64,000 nt of DNA from JADKIH01 sp031427625 (GTDB taxonomy: Bacteria; Bacteroidota; Bacteroidia; AKYH767-A; 2013-40CM-41-45), in NCBI GenBank assembly GCA_031427625.1, contig JANPNV010000026.1:13538-77537 (forward strand), given 5' to 3'. Made by a program: the position numbers and the translations under genes. Below, piece by piece: positions 10,501-17,863 of this stretch. How positions within the stretch are numbered: the stretch's first letter is position 1; each line of letters starts with the position of its first letter. The notes under the pieces are model-generated. The model was not told the DNA's origin. It made no database searches and was given only the letters and a program-made list of their open reading frames with translations.

Positions 10501-10614
10501 ATTGCTCTCGAGCGTAAAACCCTTCTTAGACAGGAAATCCACAATGTGATCCATGCTAAGGTTGAATTCCTTGGCTGCCTTATTTAATCGTATTGTTTTT
10601 TCTGCTTCTGCCAT
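7567..10614 (-). CDS. infB: Translation initiation factor IF-2
   Basis: GTPase that places initiator tRNA on the 30S subunit. The start at 10614 (MAEAEKTIRLNKAAKEFNLS) is preceded by GAAGGAG, one of the few clear Shine-Dalgarno sequences here; a longer frame reaches 10650. An N-terminal IF2_N helix bundle is followed by a long K/E/A/P-rich linker (about residues 75-430). Then come the G domain with GHVDHGKTS (G1), DTPGHEAF (G3) and NKVDKPD (G4), and IF-2 domains II-IV to the end. About 1015 residues, long as usual in Bacteroidota. Third gene of rimP-nusA-infB. Confidence 0.97.
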   Translation of the reverse strand: MAEAEKTIRLNKAAKEFNLSMDHIVDFLSKKGFTLESNPNTKLPGDAYSLLLKEFQGDKSAKEEAQQISQSKIRKENSFVLEADDRPKTNSRKEDDSNEILIKNVSAAHYLIEDTAKAEKEKVSKAKAKADKETKEIESKAKEKKEKEAKEKDSHVIKAKADKVEGPKVVGKIDVEEDSSKKKRSAKAKEEPVAKKVEVPVEETPAKKSARKKKDAAEPEPTPVVDEILPVAEPTPVATFTPPSAPEISEPVETIPEEPTPEVIAPVSSAPVVVEPKTPPAEVTPSEQDELKKDDIHRIVRTKLSGPTVLGKIELPAEPPKRKPVASSSGAVDDKKKKRKRTERKGGGQPVPADKSRPIVPQDRGNRPPPRTGPSRPIVKAEPTEKEIQDQIKATLARLSGSGKSKSSKMRRARRDERAEVKAERAAEEADNKIIQVTEFVTANDLARMMDVSVTEIISACMSLGIFVSINQRLDAETLSVVAEEFGYKVEFVSADVQETIGVEEDKPEDIGPRSPIVTVMGHVDHGKTSLLDYIRKANVIAGEAGGITQHIGAYEVSLENGKKITFLDTPGHEAFTAMRARGAKVTDVAIIVIAADDSVMPQTIEAINHAQAAGVPMVFAINKVDKPDANPERIREQLSKMNILVEDWGGKYQCQEISAKKGLNIDALLEKVLLESELLELKANPNRRANGTVIESMLDKGRGYVMTVLVQGGTLHVGDILLAGCYSGRVKALYNERGFRIKEAGPSSPAQVLGMTGAPQAGDLFNVMEDEREARDIANKRLQLQREQGIRTHKHITLDEIGRRLAIGNFKELNVIVKGDVDGSIEALADSLLKLSNPEIQINIIHKSVGQITESDVLLASASNAIVIGFQVRPSVNARKLAESEQIEIRLYSIIYNAINELKLAMEGMLAPEFQEKIVGNIEIRETFKIPKIGTVAGCMVLDGKISRNTKVRVVRDGIVVYSGELASLKRFKDDVKEVSGGYECGLSISNFNDIQVGDVIEGYEQVMIKRTLA

Positions 10615-10685
10615 ATTAGTTTTTACTCCTTCGCCTGCAGCGTAGTGCAAGATAATAATTTATTACTGCGTACTCTTTTCTATTC

Positions 10686-11942
10686 TTATTCGAATTCTGA
10701 ACGTAATATTCGGACAACTTCCTTAATTGTTTCTTCTTCAAGATCAGTTCTGCGAACAAGATCTTCAATAGGAACTTCAAGCACACTCTTTGCTGTATCA
10801 CAGCCAATTGTTTTTAATTCATCGATGATCCATGGTTCGATTTCATCTGAAAATTCGTCGAGGTCGACGTCTTCCTGATCGTCATCTGTATCACGGTAAA
10901 CATCAATCTCATATCCGGATAATTTTCCTGCCAGTTTAATATTGTGTCCGCCCTTTCCAATAGCAAGAGAAACCTGATCCGGTTTTAAAAATACAGATGC
11001 GCGTTTCTTTTCTTCATCAAGTTTGATAGTTGTTATTTTGGCAGGAGCCAGAGCACGAGAGATGAATAGTGGAAGGTTGGTTGTATAATTGATTACGTCG
11101 ATATTTTCATTGCGTAATTCGCGAACGATACCGTGTATGCGTGAACCTTTCATTCCGACACAAGCGCCTACAGGATCAATTCTGTCATCGTAACTTTCTA
11201 CTGCTACTTTAGCGCGCTCACCCGGCTCACGAACAATTTTCTTTATCGTGATAAGTCCGTCAAATACTTCCGGAACTTCCAGTTCGAATAATTTCTCTAG
11301 AAATAATGGTGATGTACGGGATAAAATAATCTTTGGGGTTCCGTTTACCATTTCCACTCGCAATACAACTGCCCTTACAGCATCGCCTTTTTTGAAAAAG
11401 TCGGAAGGGATTTGTTCATTCTTCGGTAAAATCAACTCATTACTGTCATCATCCATGATAAGAGTTTCTTTTTTCCAGGTCTGGTAAACCTCGCCTGTAA
11501 TAATTTCACCAACACGGTCTTTGTATTTCCTGAAAATTCCTTCTTTCTCTAATTCCTGAACTCTAGCCATCAGATTCTGACGTGCGGCGAGTACGGCTCT
11601 GCGTCCGAAGTCCGAAAATTTTACGTTCTCAGAAACCTCTTCTCCAACTTCAAAGTCTGGCTCAATACGAACAGCTTCCGAATATTCAACCTGTGTGTTC
11701 GGATCTTCAACTTGTCCGTCTTCAACAATCAAACGATTTCGGAACGCCTCTAAGTCACCTTTATCAGTATTGATAACGATGTCAAAGTTATCGGCTGTGC
11801 CATATTTTTTTCGGAGCATGTTTTTGAATACATCTTCTAGAATGCTCATCATACTTGCCCTGTCGATGTTCTTCAGCTCTTTAAATTCCGAGAATGCATC
11901 TACCAGTTCTGTTTGGTCGTTTTTGATTTCTGTCTTTTTCAT
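10686..11942 (-). CDS. nusA: Transcription termination/antitermination factor NusA
   Basis: Binds RNA polymerase and nascent RNA to modulate pausing, termination and antitermination. It has an N-terminal RNAP-binding domain, an S1 domain (about 135-200), KH1 with VGACVGMKGSRIHGIVREL and KH2 with VSLAIGKGGHNIKLAGKLSG. A short acidic C-terminal helix-hairpin segment (IDELKTIGCDTAKSVLEV) stands in place of the full E. coli AR repeats. The ATG at 11942 is preferred to an in-frame TTG at 11951. It begins 5 bases after the rimP stop. Confidence 0.97.
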   Translation of the reverse strand: MKKTEIKNDQTELVDAFSEFKELKNIDRASMMSILEDVFKNMLRKKYGTADNFDIVINTDKGDLEAFRNRLIVEDGQVEDPNTQVEYSEAVRIEPDFEVGEEVSENVKFSDFGRRAVLAARQNLMARVQELEKEGIFRKYKDRVGEIITGEVYQTWKKETLIMDDDSNELILPKNEQIPSDFFKKGDAVRAVVLRVEMVNGTPKIILSRTSPLFLEKLFELEVPEVFDGLITIKKIVREPGERAKVAVESYDDRIDPVGACVGMKGSRIHGIVRELRNENIDVINYTTNLPLFISRALAPAKITTIKLDEEKKRASVFLKPDQVSLAIGKGGHNIKLAGKLSGYEIDVYRDTDDDQEDVDLDEFSDEIEPWIIDELKTIGCDTAKSVLEVPIEDLVRRTDLEEETIKEVVRILRSEFE

Positions 11943-11947
11943 TTTAA

Positions 11948-12421
11948 TCAAATGATTTTGTCGAAAGAGAATATAACTCTTGTTTCTTTAATTTGGGATA
12001 ATGGTATTTTGTTAAATGTTTTTTGAATTTCTTTTTTCTTTCCGTTACGTACGATTTGCTCCTCATCTATTTCAATGCTTTCTTCGTCTGCATTCAAAAG
12101 TGTACCTGTCTTTTTTATTCCGTCGAATGTAAGAACACTTACTCTTTGTCCGATTCTTTTCTTGTACTGAGGAAGAATTAATAATGGTTCCTCCATACCC
12201 GGAGAACCAACTTCCAGTTCATACTTAACGAATACATCTTCTTCGTCAAGCTTCTCATGAAGATAACGGTTAAGGGCAACACAATCTTCGATTTTAACGC
12301 CTATGGGATGATCTATTGTTACAGTTATTTTCCCGGGTACAACTTTTACTTCAACGAGATAGTTCTCCGATGAAGCTATTTTTTCAACCACTAACTGCCT
12401 TATTATATCCTTAATATTCAT
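11948..12421 (-). CDS. rimP: Ribosome maturation factor RimP
   Basis: Assists 30S subunit assembly. The start MNIKDIIRQLVVEKI at 12421 gives about 157 residues, the family norm. A longer frame to 12508 would run through the promoter and the leader hairpin and is rejected. The N-terminal alpha/beta domain includes VKVVPGKITVTIDHPIGVKIEDCVALNRYL and the ELEVGSPGMEEPL motif, followed by an SH3-like C-terminal domain (RIGQRVSVLTFDGIKKTGTL). First gene of the operon with nusA and infB. Confidence 0.93.
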   Translation of the reverse strand: MNIKDIIRQLVVEKIASSENYLVEVKVVPGKITVTIDHPIGVKIEDCVALNRYLHEKLDEEDVFVKYELEVGSPGMEEPLLILPQYKKRIGQRVSVLTFDGIKKTGTLLNADEESIEIDEEQIVRNGKKKEIQKTFNKIPLSQIKETRVIFSFDKII

Positions 12422-12432
12422 TTTATTGCAAT

Positions 12433-12455
12433 AAAAAAGGGGACTACGTCCCCTT
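12433..12455 (-). terminator. Intrinsic-terminator-like hairpin in the rimP leader
   Basis: Read on the minus strand, AAGGGGAC-GTA-GTCCCCTT forms an 8-bp stem with a 3-base loop followed at once by a run of U residues (complement of the A-run starting at 12433). It sits between the predicted promoter (12478-12510) and the rimP ATG (12421). The only transcript it can stop is the operon's own leader, so it is a candidate attenuator. No antiterminator pairing was worked out. Confidence 0.6.
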
Positions 12456-12477
12456 CTATCTTCCTTAAATTCAGGTG

Positions 12478-12510
12478 CAAATATAGAATAAACTTTTCGA
12501 TGTGCCAAAA
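12478..12510 (-). promoter_or_regulatory. Promoter of rimP-nusA-infB
   Basis: On the minus strand a TATATTTG box (12485-12478) matches the Bacteroidota -7 consensus TAnnTTTG. A TTG inside TTTTGG (12510-12505) lies 20 bases upstream, the usual -33 spacing. It predicts a start near 12470 and a leader of about 50 bases. The rest of the gap to 12816 is AT-rich with no supported gene; a second TAnnTTTG box (TAAATTTG, 12802-12809, plus strand) lies just before the divergent dehydrogenase gene but has no clear -33 partner. Confidence 0.65.
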
Positions 12511-12816
12511 GAAAAACCCCGGTTTTGATGTGATGATGCGATAATTAGCGGATGTGATGAGAGTTTCTCAAAACTTCGGGATTGATGATAATTAGTCATT
12601 CCGGTTGTAAATTAAAATCCCAGACCACGGAAATAAACTATATAAATTCCTTATTATCAATAAAATAACAAGGAACTGTGCCGACTATTTATGGCCGAAT
12701 ATCATGAGAATAAATTCTCATTAACTGATAATAGGAAAATCTTACCCATAGTTCCATCAAATTCTCGAATCTTCAAATTATCATTTCCTTGGATAATATC
12801 CTAAATTTGATTCCGA

Positions 12817-14079
12817 ATGGATATTTTTTCGCTGAACAAAGACAAAAAAAGAATTGTTGTAATCGGATGTGGTTTTGGAGGTGTCGAAATTTCTCACCGC
12901 ATCGATACGAAGAAATTTGAAGTCTTAATACTGGACAAGCATAACTATTTTACTTTTCAGCCGCTGTTGTATCAGGTGGCAACGGGCGGACTTGAGCCCG
13001 ATTCAGTGGCTTATCCGATTAGGAAAATTATCTCGGGTAAAGAGAATATCATTTTTCGAATGGCAGAGGTAATTGAAGTAAACACTCAGTCAAAAATACT
13101 TTCAACTGACATCGGTGCTGTTCCCTATGATATGTTAATTCTTGCAACAGGATCTGCAACTAATTTTTTCGGCATGAAGGAGACTCAGGATAATGCACTT
13201 TCGTTAAAGTCAATAACGGATGCGTTAAACATGAGGAGTTTCATTCTCCAGAATTTTGAAAAAGCGCTGTTGATGAAGGATGATAATGATCGGAGAAGAC
13301 TCATGAATTTTGTCATAGTTGGAGGTGGTCCTACAGGCGTAGAAATATCAGGATCTCTGGCAGAGTTGAAAAGTCATGTTTTACCCATGGATTATCCTGA
13401 GCTGGACTTATCGATGATGAATATTACCATAATCGAATCCGGTGAAAATGTTCTTGATGCAATGTCTGTTTATTCAAAGACGAAATCGGCTTTACAGTTG
13501 AAAGAACTCGGCGTAAATCTGATGATGAACAGACAGCTTATTTCTTATAACGGAAAAGAAGCGTTGCTAAAGGATGGTGTGATAATTCAGACGAGTGCAC
13601 TTATCTGGACTGCCGGAGTAAAAGGTAATATGCCTCTTGGATTTGAGGCTGCGATCATCGGCCGAGGAAACAGGTTGCTGGTTGATGATTATAACAGAAT
13701 AAAAGGTGTTGAAAATGTTTTTGCTATAGGTGATATTGCATTTCATGAAAGTGGATCTCATCCTATGCTTGCTCCTGTTGCCATGCAGCAGGGGAAAAAT
13801 CTTGCGAAGAATCTGAACAGGGAAAGTGAAAGTGAATGGAAAAAATTTAGATATGTTGACAAGGGAACGATGGCAACTATTGGTCGAAGCAGGGCTGTTG
13901 CCGACCTTAAGTTTATTCACCTGAAAGGTTTTCTTGCATGGCTTGCCTGGTTGTTTATCCACCTCATGCTTCTTGTTGGATTCCGAAACAGAGTAATCGT
14001 ATTCATAAACTGGATGTGGAATTATTTTAGCTATGATAAAGCGATAAGGTTAATTATCAGGCCGTATAAAAAAATTTGA
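12817..14079 (+). CDS. ndh: Type II NADH dehydrogenase (NAD(P)/FAD-dependent oxidoreductase)
   Basis: Single-subunit, non-proton-pumping NADH:quinone oxidoreductase of the respiratory chain. 420 residues with two dinucleotide-binding folds: GCGFGGVEIS near residue 18 for FAD and VGGGPTGVEISGSLAEL near 169 for NADH. The conserved FTFQPLLYQVATGGLEP and the FAD-closing VFAIGDIAF are present. The C-terminus has an amphipathic or membrane-anchoring stretch (FLAWLAWLFIHLMLLVGFRNR), typical of NDH-2. Monocistronic by context, ending against a convergent metG. Confidence 0.93.
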   Translation: MDIFSLNKDKKRIVVIGCGFGGVEISHRIDTKKFEVLILDKHNYFTFQPLLYQVATGGLEPDSVAYPIRKIISGKENIIFRMAEVIEVNTQSKILSTDIGAVPYDMLILATGSATNFFGMKETQDNALSLKSITDALNMRSFILQNFEKALLMKDDNDRRRLMNFVIVGGGPTGVEISGSLAELKSHVLPMDYPELDLSMMNITIIESGENVLDAMSVYSKTKSALQLKELGVNLMMNRQLISYNGKEALLKDGVIIQTSALIWTAGVKGNMPLGFEAAIIGRGNRLLVDDYNRIKGVENVFAIGDIAFHESGSHPMLAPVAMQQGKNLAKNLNRESESEWKKFRYVDKGTMATIGRSRAVADLKFIHLKGFLAWLAWLFIHLMLLVGFRNRVIVFINWMWNYFSYDKAIRLIIRPYKKI

Positions 14080-14080
14080 A

Positions 14081-14263
14081 AATTTGAGAATTTTGGTTCG
14101 CCACGGCCGGAAGAAGACAATTAGGCTAAAATTAGCTCCGCAAATTTAGTGGTGACAAAGCAGGACTTCGTCTGCTTTGCACATTTTCTAATTGCGTCCT
14201 CAACGGTTCAAAAAATTACCACAAAGAAATTAAAGTAACCGACATTCCGAAAATTCTCAAATT
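14081..14263. repeat. Nested inverted-repeat element filling the ndh-metG gap
   Basis: AATTTGAGAATTTTGG at 14081-14096 is answered by its near-perfect inverse at 14247-14263 (one extra base). Inside it, an AATTAG arm near 14119 pairs with CTAATT near 14188, flanked by partly matching CCGGAAGAAGAC and GTCCTCAACGG. A short hairpin is at the centre. The whole could fold into one long interrupted hairpin spanning nearly the entire intergenic space. It resembles a MITE or a large bidirectional terminator; no coding potential was seen. Confidence 0.5.
14156..14179. terminator. Central hairpin between convergent ndh and metG
   Basis: CAAAGCAG at 14156-14163 pairs with CTGCTTTG at 14172-14179, with an 8-base loop that can close two more pairs. 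It lies midway between two converging genes, where a bidirectional terminator is expected. The following U-tract is weak. Confidence 0.4.
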
Positions 14264-14279
14264 CTCAAATTAAGAATAG

Positions 14280-16319
14280 TTACCGAACAACTCCGCCATT
14301 CCCAATCTCCTTGGTTGGCGATACAAAAGCAAGTTCACCTTTTTCATTTTCTGCCATCAATATCATTCCCTGAGATTCAATTCCTTTTATCTTTCTTGGT
14401 TCAAGGTTTACCAATATACTGACTTGTTGACCGATGATTTTCTCTGGATCATAACTGGCAGCAATGCCGCTAACAACGGTACGTTGATCAATGCCTGTGT
14501 CAATAGTCAGTTTCAGAAGTTTGTCTGTTTTCGGAATGCGCTCAGCTGTAAGAATGGTTCCTACCCTGATATCCATTTTCTGAAAATCGTCGAATGATGT
14601 AATAGTTTTTTGAGGAACTATTGACGGTGCAACAACATTATTCATTTTCGTATTCTGTAATTTCTGAATTTGTTTTTCTATCGCTTCGTCTTCGATTTTC
14701 TCGAAAAGCAAACTTGATTTTCCTAACTGATGTCCGGCAGTTAGCAGTCGCTTTCCGTAAATGTCGTTCCATTTTTTTGCCGGAAGATTCAACATGCTCA
14801 ACAACTTCTCAGATGTATTTGGAAGAAAAGGAGAACATAAATAAGCCAGCGCAGCTGTAATTTCGAGGGATACGTACAGAACTGTTTTTACCCTTTCAGG
14901 ATCGGTCGTATATACTTTCCACGGTTCCTGATCTGCCAAATATTTATTTCCTGTTCTGGCAAGATTCATTAACTCGAAAAGACTTTCACGTAGCCTGTAT
15001 TCCAGAATAAGTTTACTGATATTGTCAGACGTTTTTTTTATTTCTTCAAGAACTTTCTCGTCCTCATTCGTGAGTTTGCCTGTTGAGGGAACCAATCCAC
15101 TATAATATTTGTCGGTAAGTACAAGGGTGCGGTTTACGAAGTTTCCGAATATTGCGACGAGTTCATTGTTATTTCTGGCCTGAAAATCTTTCCATGTGAA
15201 ATCGTTGTCTTTATTTTCAGGAGCGGTAGAACAAAGTACGAATCTGAGTACATCCTGTTTACCGGGAAAATCTTCAAGGTATTCATTCAACCACACAGCC
15301 CAATTTCTTGATGTGGAAATTTTTTCGCCTTCCAAATTCAGAAATTCATTCGCAGGAACATTTTCAGGCAAAACGAAATCACCATGAGCCTTCAGCATTC
15401 CCGGGAAAATCAGGCAATGAAATACGATGTTGTCTTTGCCGATAAAATGAATAAGTCTCGCATCTTTCTGCCAGTATTTTTTCCATCCATCTTTTTGTCC
15501 GCGCTGTTCAAACAATGCCTTCGTAGCCGATATATATCCAATCGGTGCATCGAACCAGACGTATAACACTTTTCCTTCTGCATCGGGCAATGGAACAGGA
15601 ACTCCCCAGTCGAGGTCACGCGTAACTGCCCTTGGTTGTAATCCCTGGTCGAGCCATGATTTACACTGTCCGTATACATTATTTTTCCAGTCGTCTTTGT
15701 GATCGACGACCCACTTCTCCAGCCATTCCTTCTGAAACCGGTCTAGCGGAAGGTACCAGTGTTTTGTTTTTTTCTTCACCGGTGTTTTTCCACTTAGCTG
15801 AGAATGTGGATTGATAAGGTCGGAAGGAGAAAGACTTTTTCCACACTTCTCACACTGGTCGCCATAAGCATTTGGGTTGCTGCAATTGGGACAGGTTCCG
15901 GTAATGTATCGGTCGGCAAGAAATGTTTTCGCCTCTTCATCATAGTACTGTTCACTTTCTTCTACAGAGAAAATTCCTTTATCGAAAAGAACAGTAAAAA
16001 AAGCGGAAGCTGTTTCATGATGAATTTTTTCCGAAGTGCGGTGATAGATATCGAACGAGATTCCAAAATCGGAAAAACTTTTTTTGATGATTGAATGATA
16101 TTTGTCGACGATCTCTTGAGGTGTTACACCTTCCTTTCGGGCTCTGAGTGTAATCGGAACCCCATGTTCATCGGAGCCACAGATAAATAAAACATCTTCC
16201 TCGCGCATGCGAAGAAATCGAACATAAACATCAGCAGGAAGATAGGCGCCAGCAAGATGGCCGATATGAACCGGGCCGTTGGCATATGGTAATGCAGAGG
16301 TAACAAGTGTAGGTTTCAT
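14280..16319 (-). CDS. metG: Methionyl-tRNA synthetase
   Basis: Charges tRNA-Met. It has the class I HIGH motif in SALPYANGPVHIGHLAG and the KMSKS-equivalent GEKISTSRNWAVW. A Zn-binding insertion carries CPNCSNPN...CEKCGK. An anticodon-binding helical domain follows. The C-terminal ~110 residues (FQKMDIRVGTILTAERIPKTDKLLKL) are the EMAP/Trbp111-like tRNA-binding domain that dimerises the enzyme. The start is uncertain: ATGs at 16319 (chosen, closest to the conserved block), 16325 and 16352 are all in frame. The upstream gene diverges. Confidence 0.96.
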   Translation of the reverse strand: MKPTLVTSALPYANGPVHIGHLAGAYLPADVYVRFLRMREEDVLFICGSDEHGVPITLRARKEGVTPQEIVDKYHSIIKKSFSDFGISFDIYHRTSEKIHHETASAFFTVLFDKGIFSVEESEQYYDEEAKTFLADRYITGTCPNCSNPNAYGDQCEKCGKSLSPSDLINPHSQLSGKTPVKKKTKHWYLPLDRFQKEWLEKWVVDHKDDWKNNVYGQCKSWLDQGLQPRAVTRDLDWGVPVPLPDAEGKVLYVWFDAPIGYISATKALFEQRGQKDGWKKYWQKDARLIHFIGKDNIVFHCLIFPGMLKAHGDFVLPENVPANEFLNLEGEKISTSRNWAVWLNEYLEDFPGKQDVLRFVLCSTAPENKDNDFTWKDFQARNNNELVAIFGNFVNRTLVLTDKYYSGLVPSTGKLTNEDEKVLEEIKKTSDNISKLILEYRLRESLFELMNLARTGNKYLADQEPWKVYTTDPERVKTVLYVSLEITAALAYLCSPFLPNTSEKLLSMLNLPAKKWNDIYGKRLLTAGHQLGKSSLLFEKIEDEAIEKQIQKLQNTKMNNVVAPSIVPQKTITSFDDFQKMDIRVGTILTAERIPKTDKLLKLTIDTGIDQRTVVSGIAASYDPEKIIGQQVSILVNLEPRKIKGIESQGMILMAENEKGELAFVSPTKEIGNGGVVR

Positions 16320-16423
16320 AATCATAATCAGGTCGTTTGAATTTACTGACATTCCCGCTTTAATTAAACTTCAAACAGTGATCCTGTAAGCGCAAACTTT
16401 AAACTAATTTCGCAGCCAAAGAT

Positions 16424-17344
16424 ATGAATATGATCCGACCGGACTATCTAAAAACAGGAGACACTGTTATCATTGTTTCTACAGCAAGGAAGGTTTTGAA
16501 GTCTGAAATTAAACCTACCATTGATTTGCTTACTTCATGGGGGCTAAATGTTCAGACAGCAAAAAACCTGTATAAATCATACAATCAGTTTTCAGGAACT
16601 GACGAGGAGAGATCTGGAGATTTACAAAGGGCATTAAACAGTAAGGCGCAAGCCATATTATTTGCTCGTGGCGGCTATGGCACAGCACGAATAATTGATT
16701 CTATTGATTGGAAAAGATTCATAAAAAATCCGAAATGGTTGATTGGTTTCAGCGACTTGACAGTGATTCATACACATGTGCAGAGGCATTGTGCGATTCA
16801 GACGTTTCACGCGCCAATGGCTCTCAACCTCTCATCATTGAATGCATCTTGCCTGGGAGTTTATAAGGAAACCCTTTTCGGAAATGCGCTTAGATATTCA
16901 TCAAGCAGACAGCAACCACTACTTGAAAAACTGAACAGGAAAGGCAAAGCGAAAGGCAGATTGATTGGTGGAAATTTATCTGTTCTGGCTTCCATAATCG
17001 GAAGCGCTAGCGATATGGAGACAGAAGGTAAAATTTTATTTCTGGAAGACCTCGATGAATATTTCTATCACATCGACAGGATGATGGTTAACTTGAAACG
17101 TAATGGAAAGTTAAAAGGCCTTGCCGGACTTATCGTCGGTGGCATGTCGGAGATGAAGGATAATCCTATTCCTTTTGGAAAAAGTGCTGAAGAAATTATC
17201 TATGATGCAGTTGCCGAATATTCATATCCTGTGGTATATGGATTTCCAGCCGGACATATTCCTAATAATTATCCGTTGATTATGGGAAGTGAGGTAACAC
17301 TCAATGTCAGTGATAAAATGGAATTGACTTTTCACAATGGTTAG
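16424..17344 (+). CDS. LD-carboxypeptidase (peptidase S66 family)
   Basis: Removes the terminal D-alanine from tetrapeptide muropeptides during cell-wall recycling in the cytoplasm, or is an MccF-like amidase of the same family. 306 residues. The nucleophile serine lies in WLIGFSDLT (S110). The catalytic glutamate is expected around EDLDEYFYHIDRM and the histidine in FPAGHIPNNYP near residue 282, so a full Ser-Glu-His triad is visible. There is no signal peptide. The 3' end overlaps the YraN gene by 8 bases, suggesting translational coupling. Confidence 0.88.
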   Translation: MNMIRPDYLKTGDTVIIVSTARKVLKSEIKPTIDLLTSWGLNVQTAKNLYKSYNQFSGTDEERSGDLQRALNSKAQAILFARGGYGTARIIDSIDWKRFIKNPKWLIGFSDLTVIHTHVQRHCAIQTFHAPMALNLSSLNASCLGVYKETLFGNALRYSSSRQQPLLEKLNRKGKAKGRLIGGNLSVLASIIGSASDMETEGKILFLEDLDEYFYHIDRMMVNLKRNGKLKGLAGLIVGGMSEMKDNPIPFGKSAEEIIYDAVAEYSYPVVYGFPAGHIPNNYPLIMGSEVTLNVSDKMELTFHNG

Positions 17345-17699
17345 TACAAAAGAACTCGGTGATATCGGCGAAAGTATCGCCTGCGACACATTGCGCAACA
17401 AAGGTTATACGATCCTCCGGAGAAAGTATGTTTTCAATCGTGCAGAAGTAGATATCGTTGCCGAATTCGGAGGCCGATTGATTTTCGTGGAGGTGAAAAC
17501 AAGGTTATCAGCCTACCTGACAGATCCTTCATTGCTTGTTACAATCGGTAAGCAGAAACAGATTATAAAAGCGGCAGATCAGTTTGTGAAGGATTATTTT
17601 CCAGAAAAGGAATGGCGGTTCGATATAATGATTGTGGTCACAAACAGTGAATACACGTCAATTGATCATATTGAAGATGCCTTTTATCCGATGGTATAA
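17337..17699 (+). CDS. YraN/UPF0102 family putative endonuclease
   Basis: 120 residues with the family's PD-(D/E)XK-like core: GESIACDTLRNKGY, then AEVDIVAEFGGRLIFVEVKTR, where the aspartate and the E-x-K would bind metal. Members resemble Holliday-junction resolvases, but their cellular role is not settled. The start overlaps the end of the LD-carboxypeptidase gene, and the two probably share one mRNA. Confidence 0.9.
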   Translation: MVSTKELGDIGESIACDTLRNKGYTILRRKYVFNRAEVDIVAEFGGRLIFVEVKTRLSAYLTDPSLLVTIGKQKQIIKAADQFVKDYFPEKEWRFDIMIVVTNSEYTSIDHIEDAFYPMV

Positions 17700-17851
17700 T
17701 TTATTAATTTGAGATTATTTTCTAGCCTAATGCAAAATTCTACCTATAAATAAACTTTAAAATGTATTCATTTTTGCAATGTACAGTCTTTCCATTTTCA
17801 AATTAGCACATTTTTACATTTTCAAATTCTTCAATAAGGTGTTCAATTTGT

Positions 17852-17859
17852 TAGCTTTG
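17852..17859 (+). promoter_or_regulatory. Candidate -7 box before the RluB-like gene
   Basis: TAGCTTTG matches TAnnTTTG and ends only 4 bases before the annotated ATG at 17864. No good -33 box is seen. The very short spacing would give an almost leaderless mRNA, or would mean that translation starts further in. The preceding gap carries repeated TTTTCAAATT motifs. Confidence 0.3.
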
Positions 17860-17863
17860 CAGA

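Noticed and set aside
12422..12508. Longer RimP start at 12508
   Set aside because: It would encode the promoter -7 box and the leader hairpin, and the extra 29 residues are not part of the family.
13567..13962. 131-codon minus-strand frame
   Set aside because: Antisense to the conserved C-terminal part of the NADH dehydrogenase.
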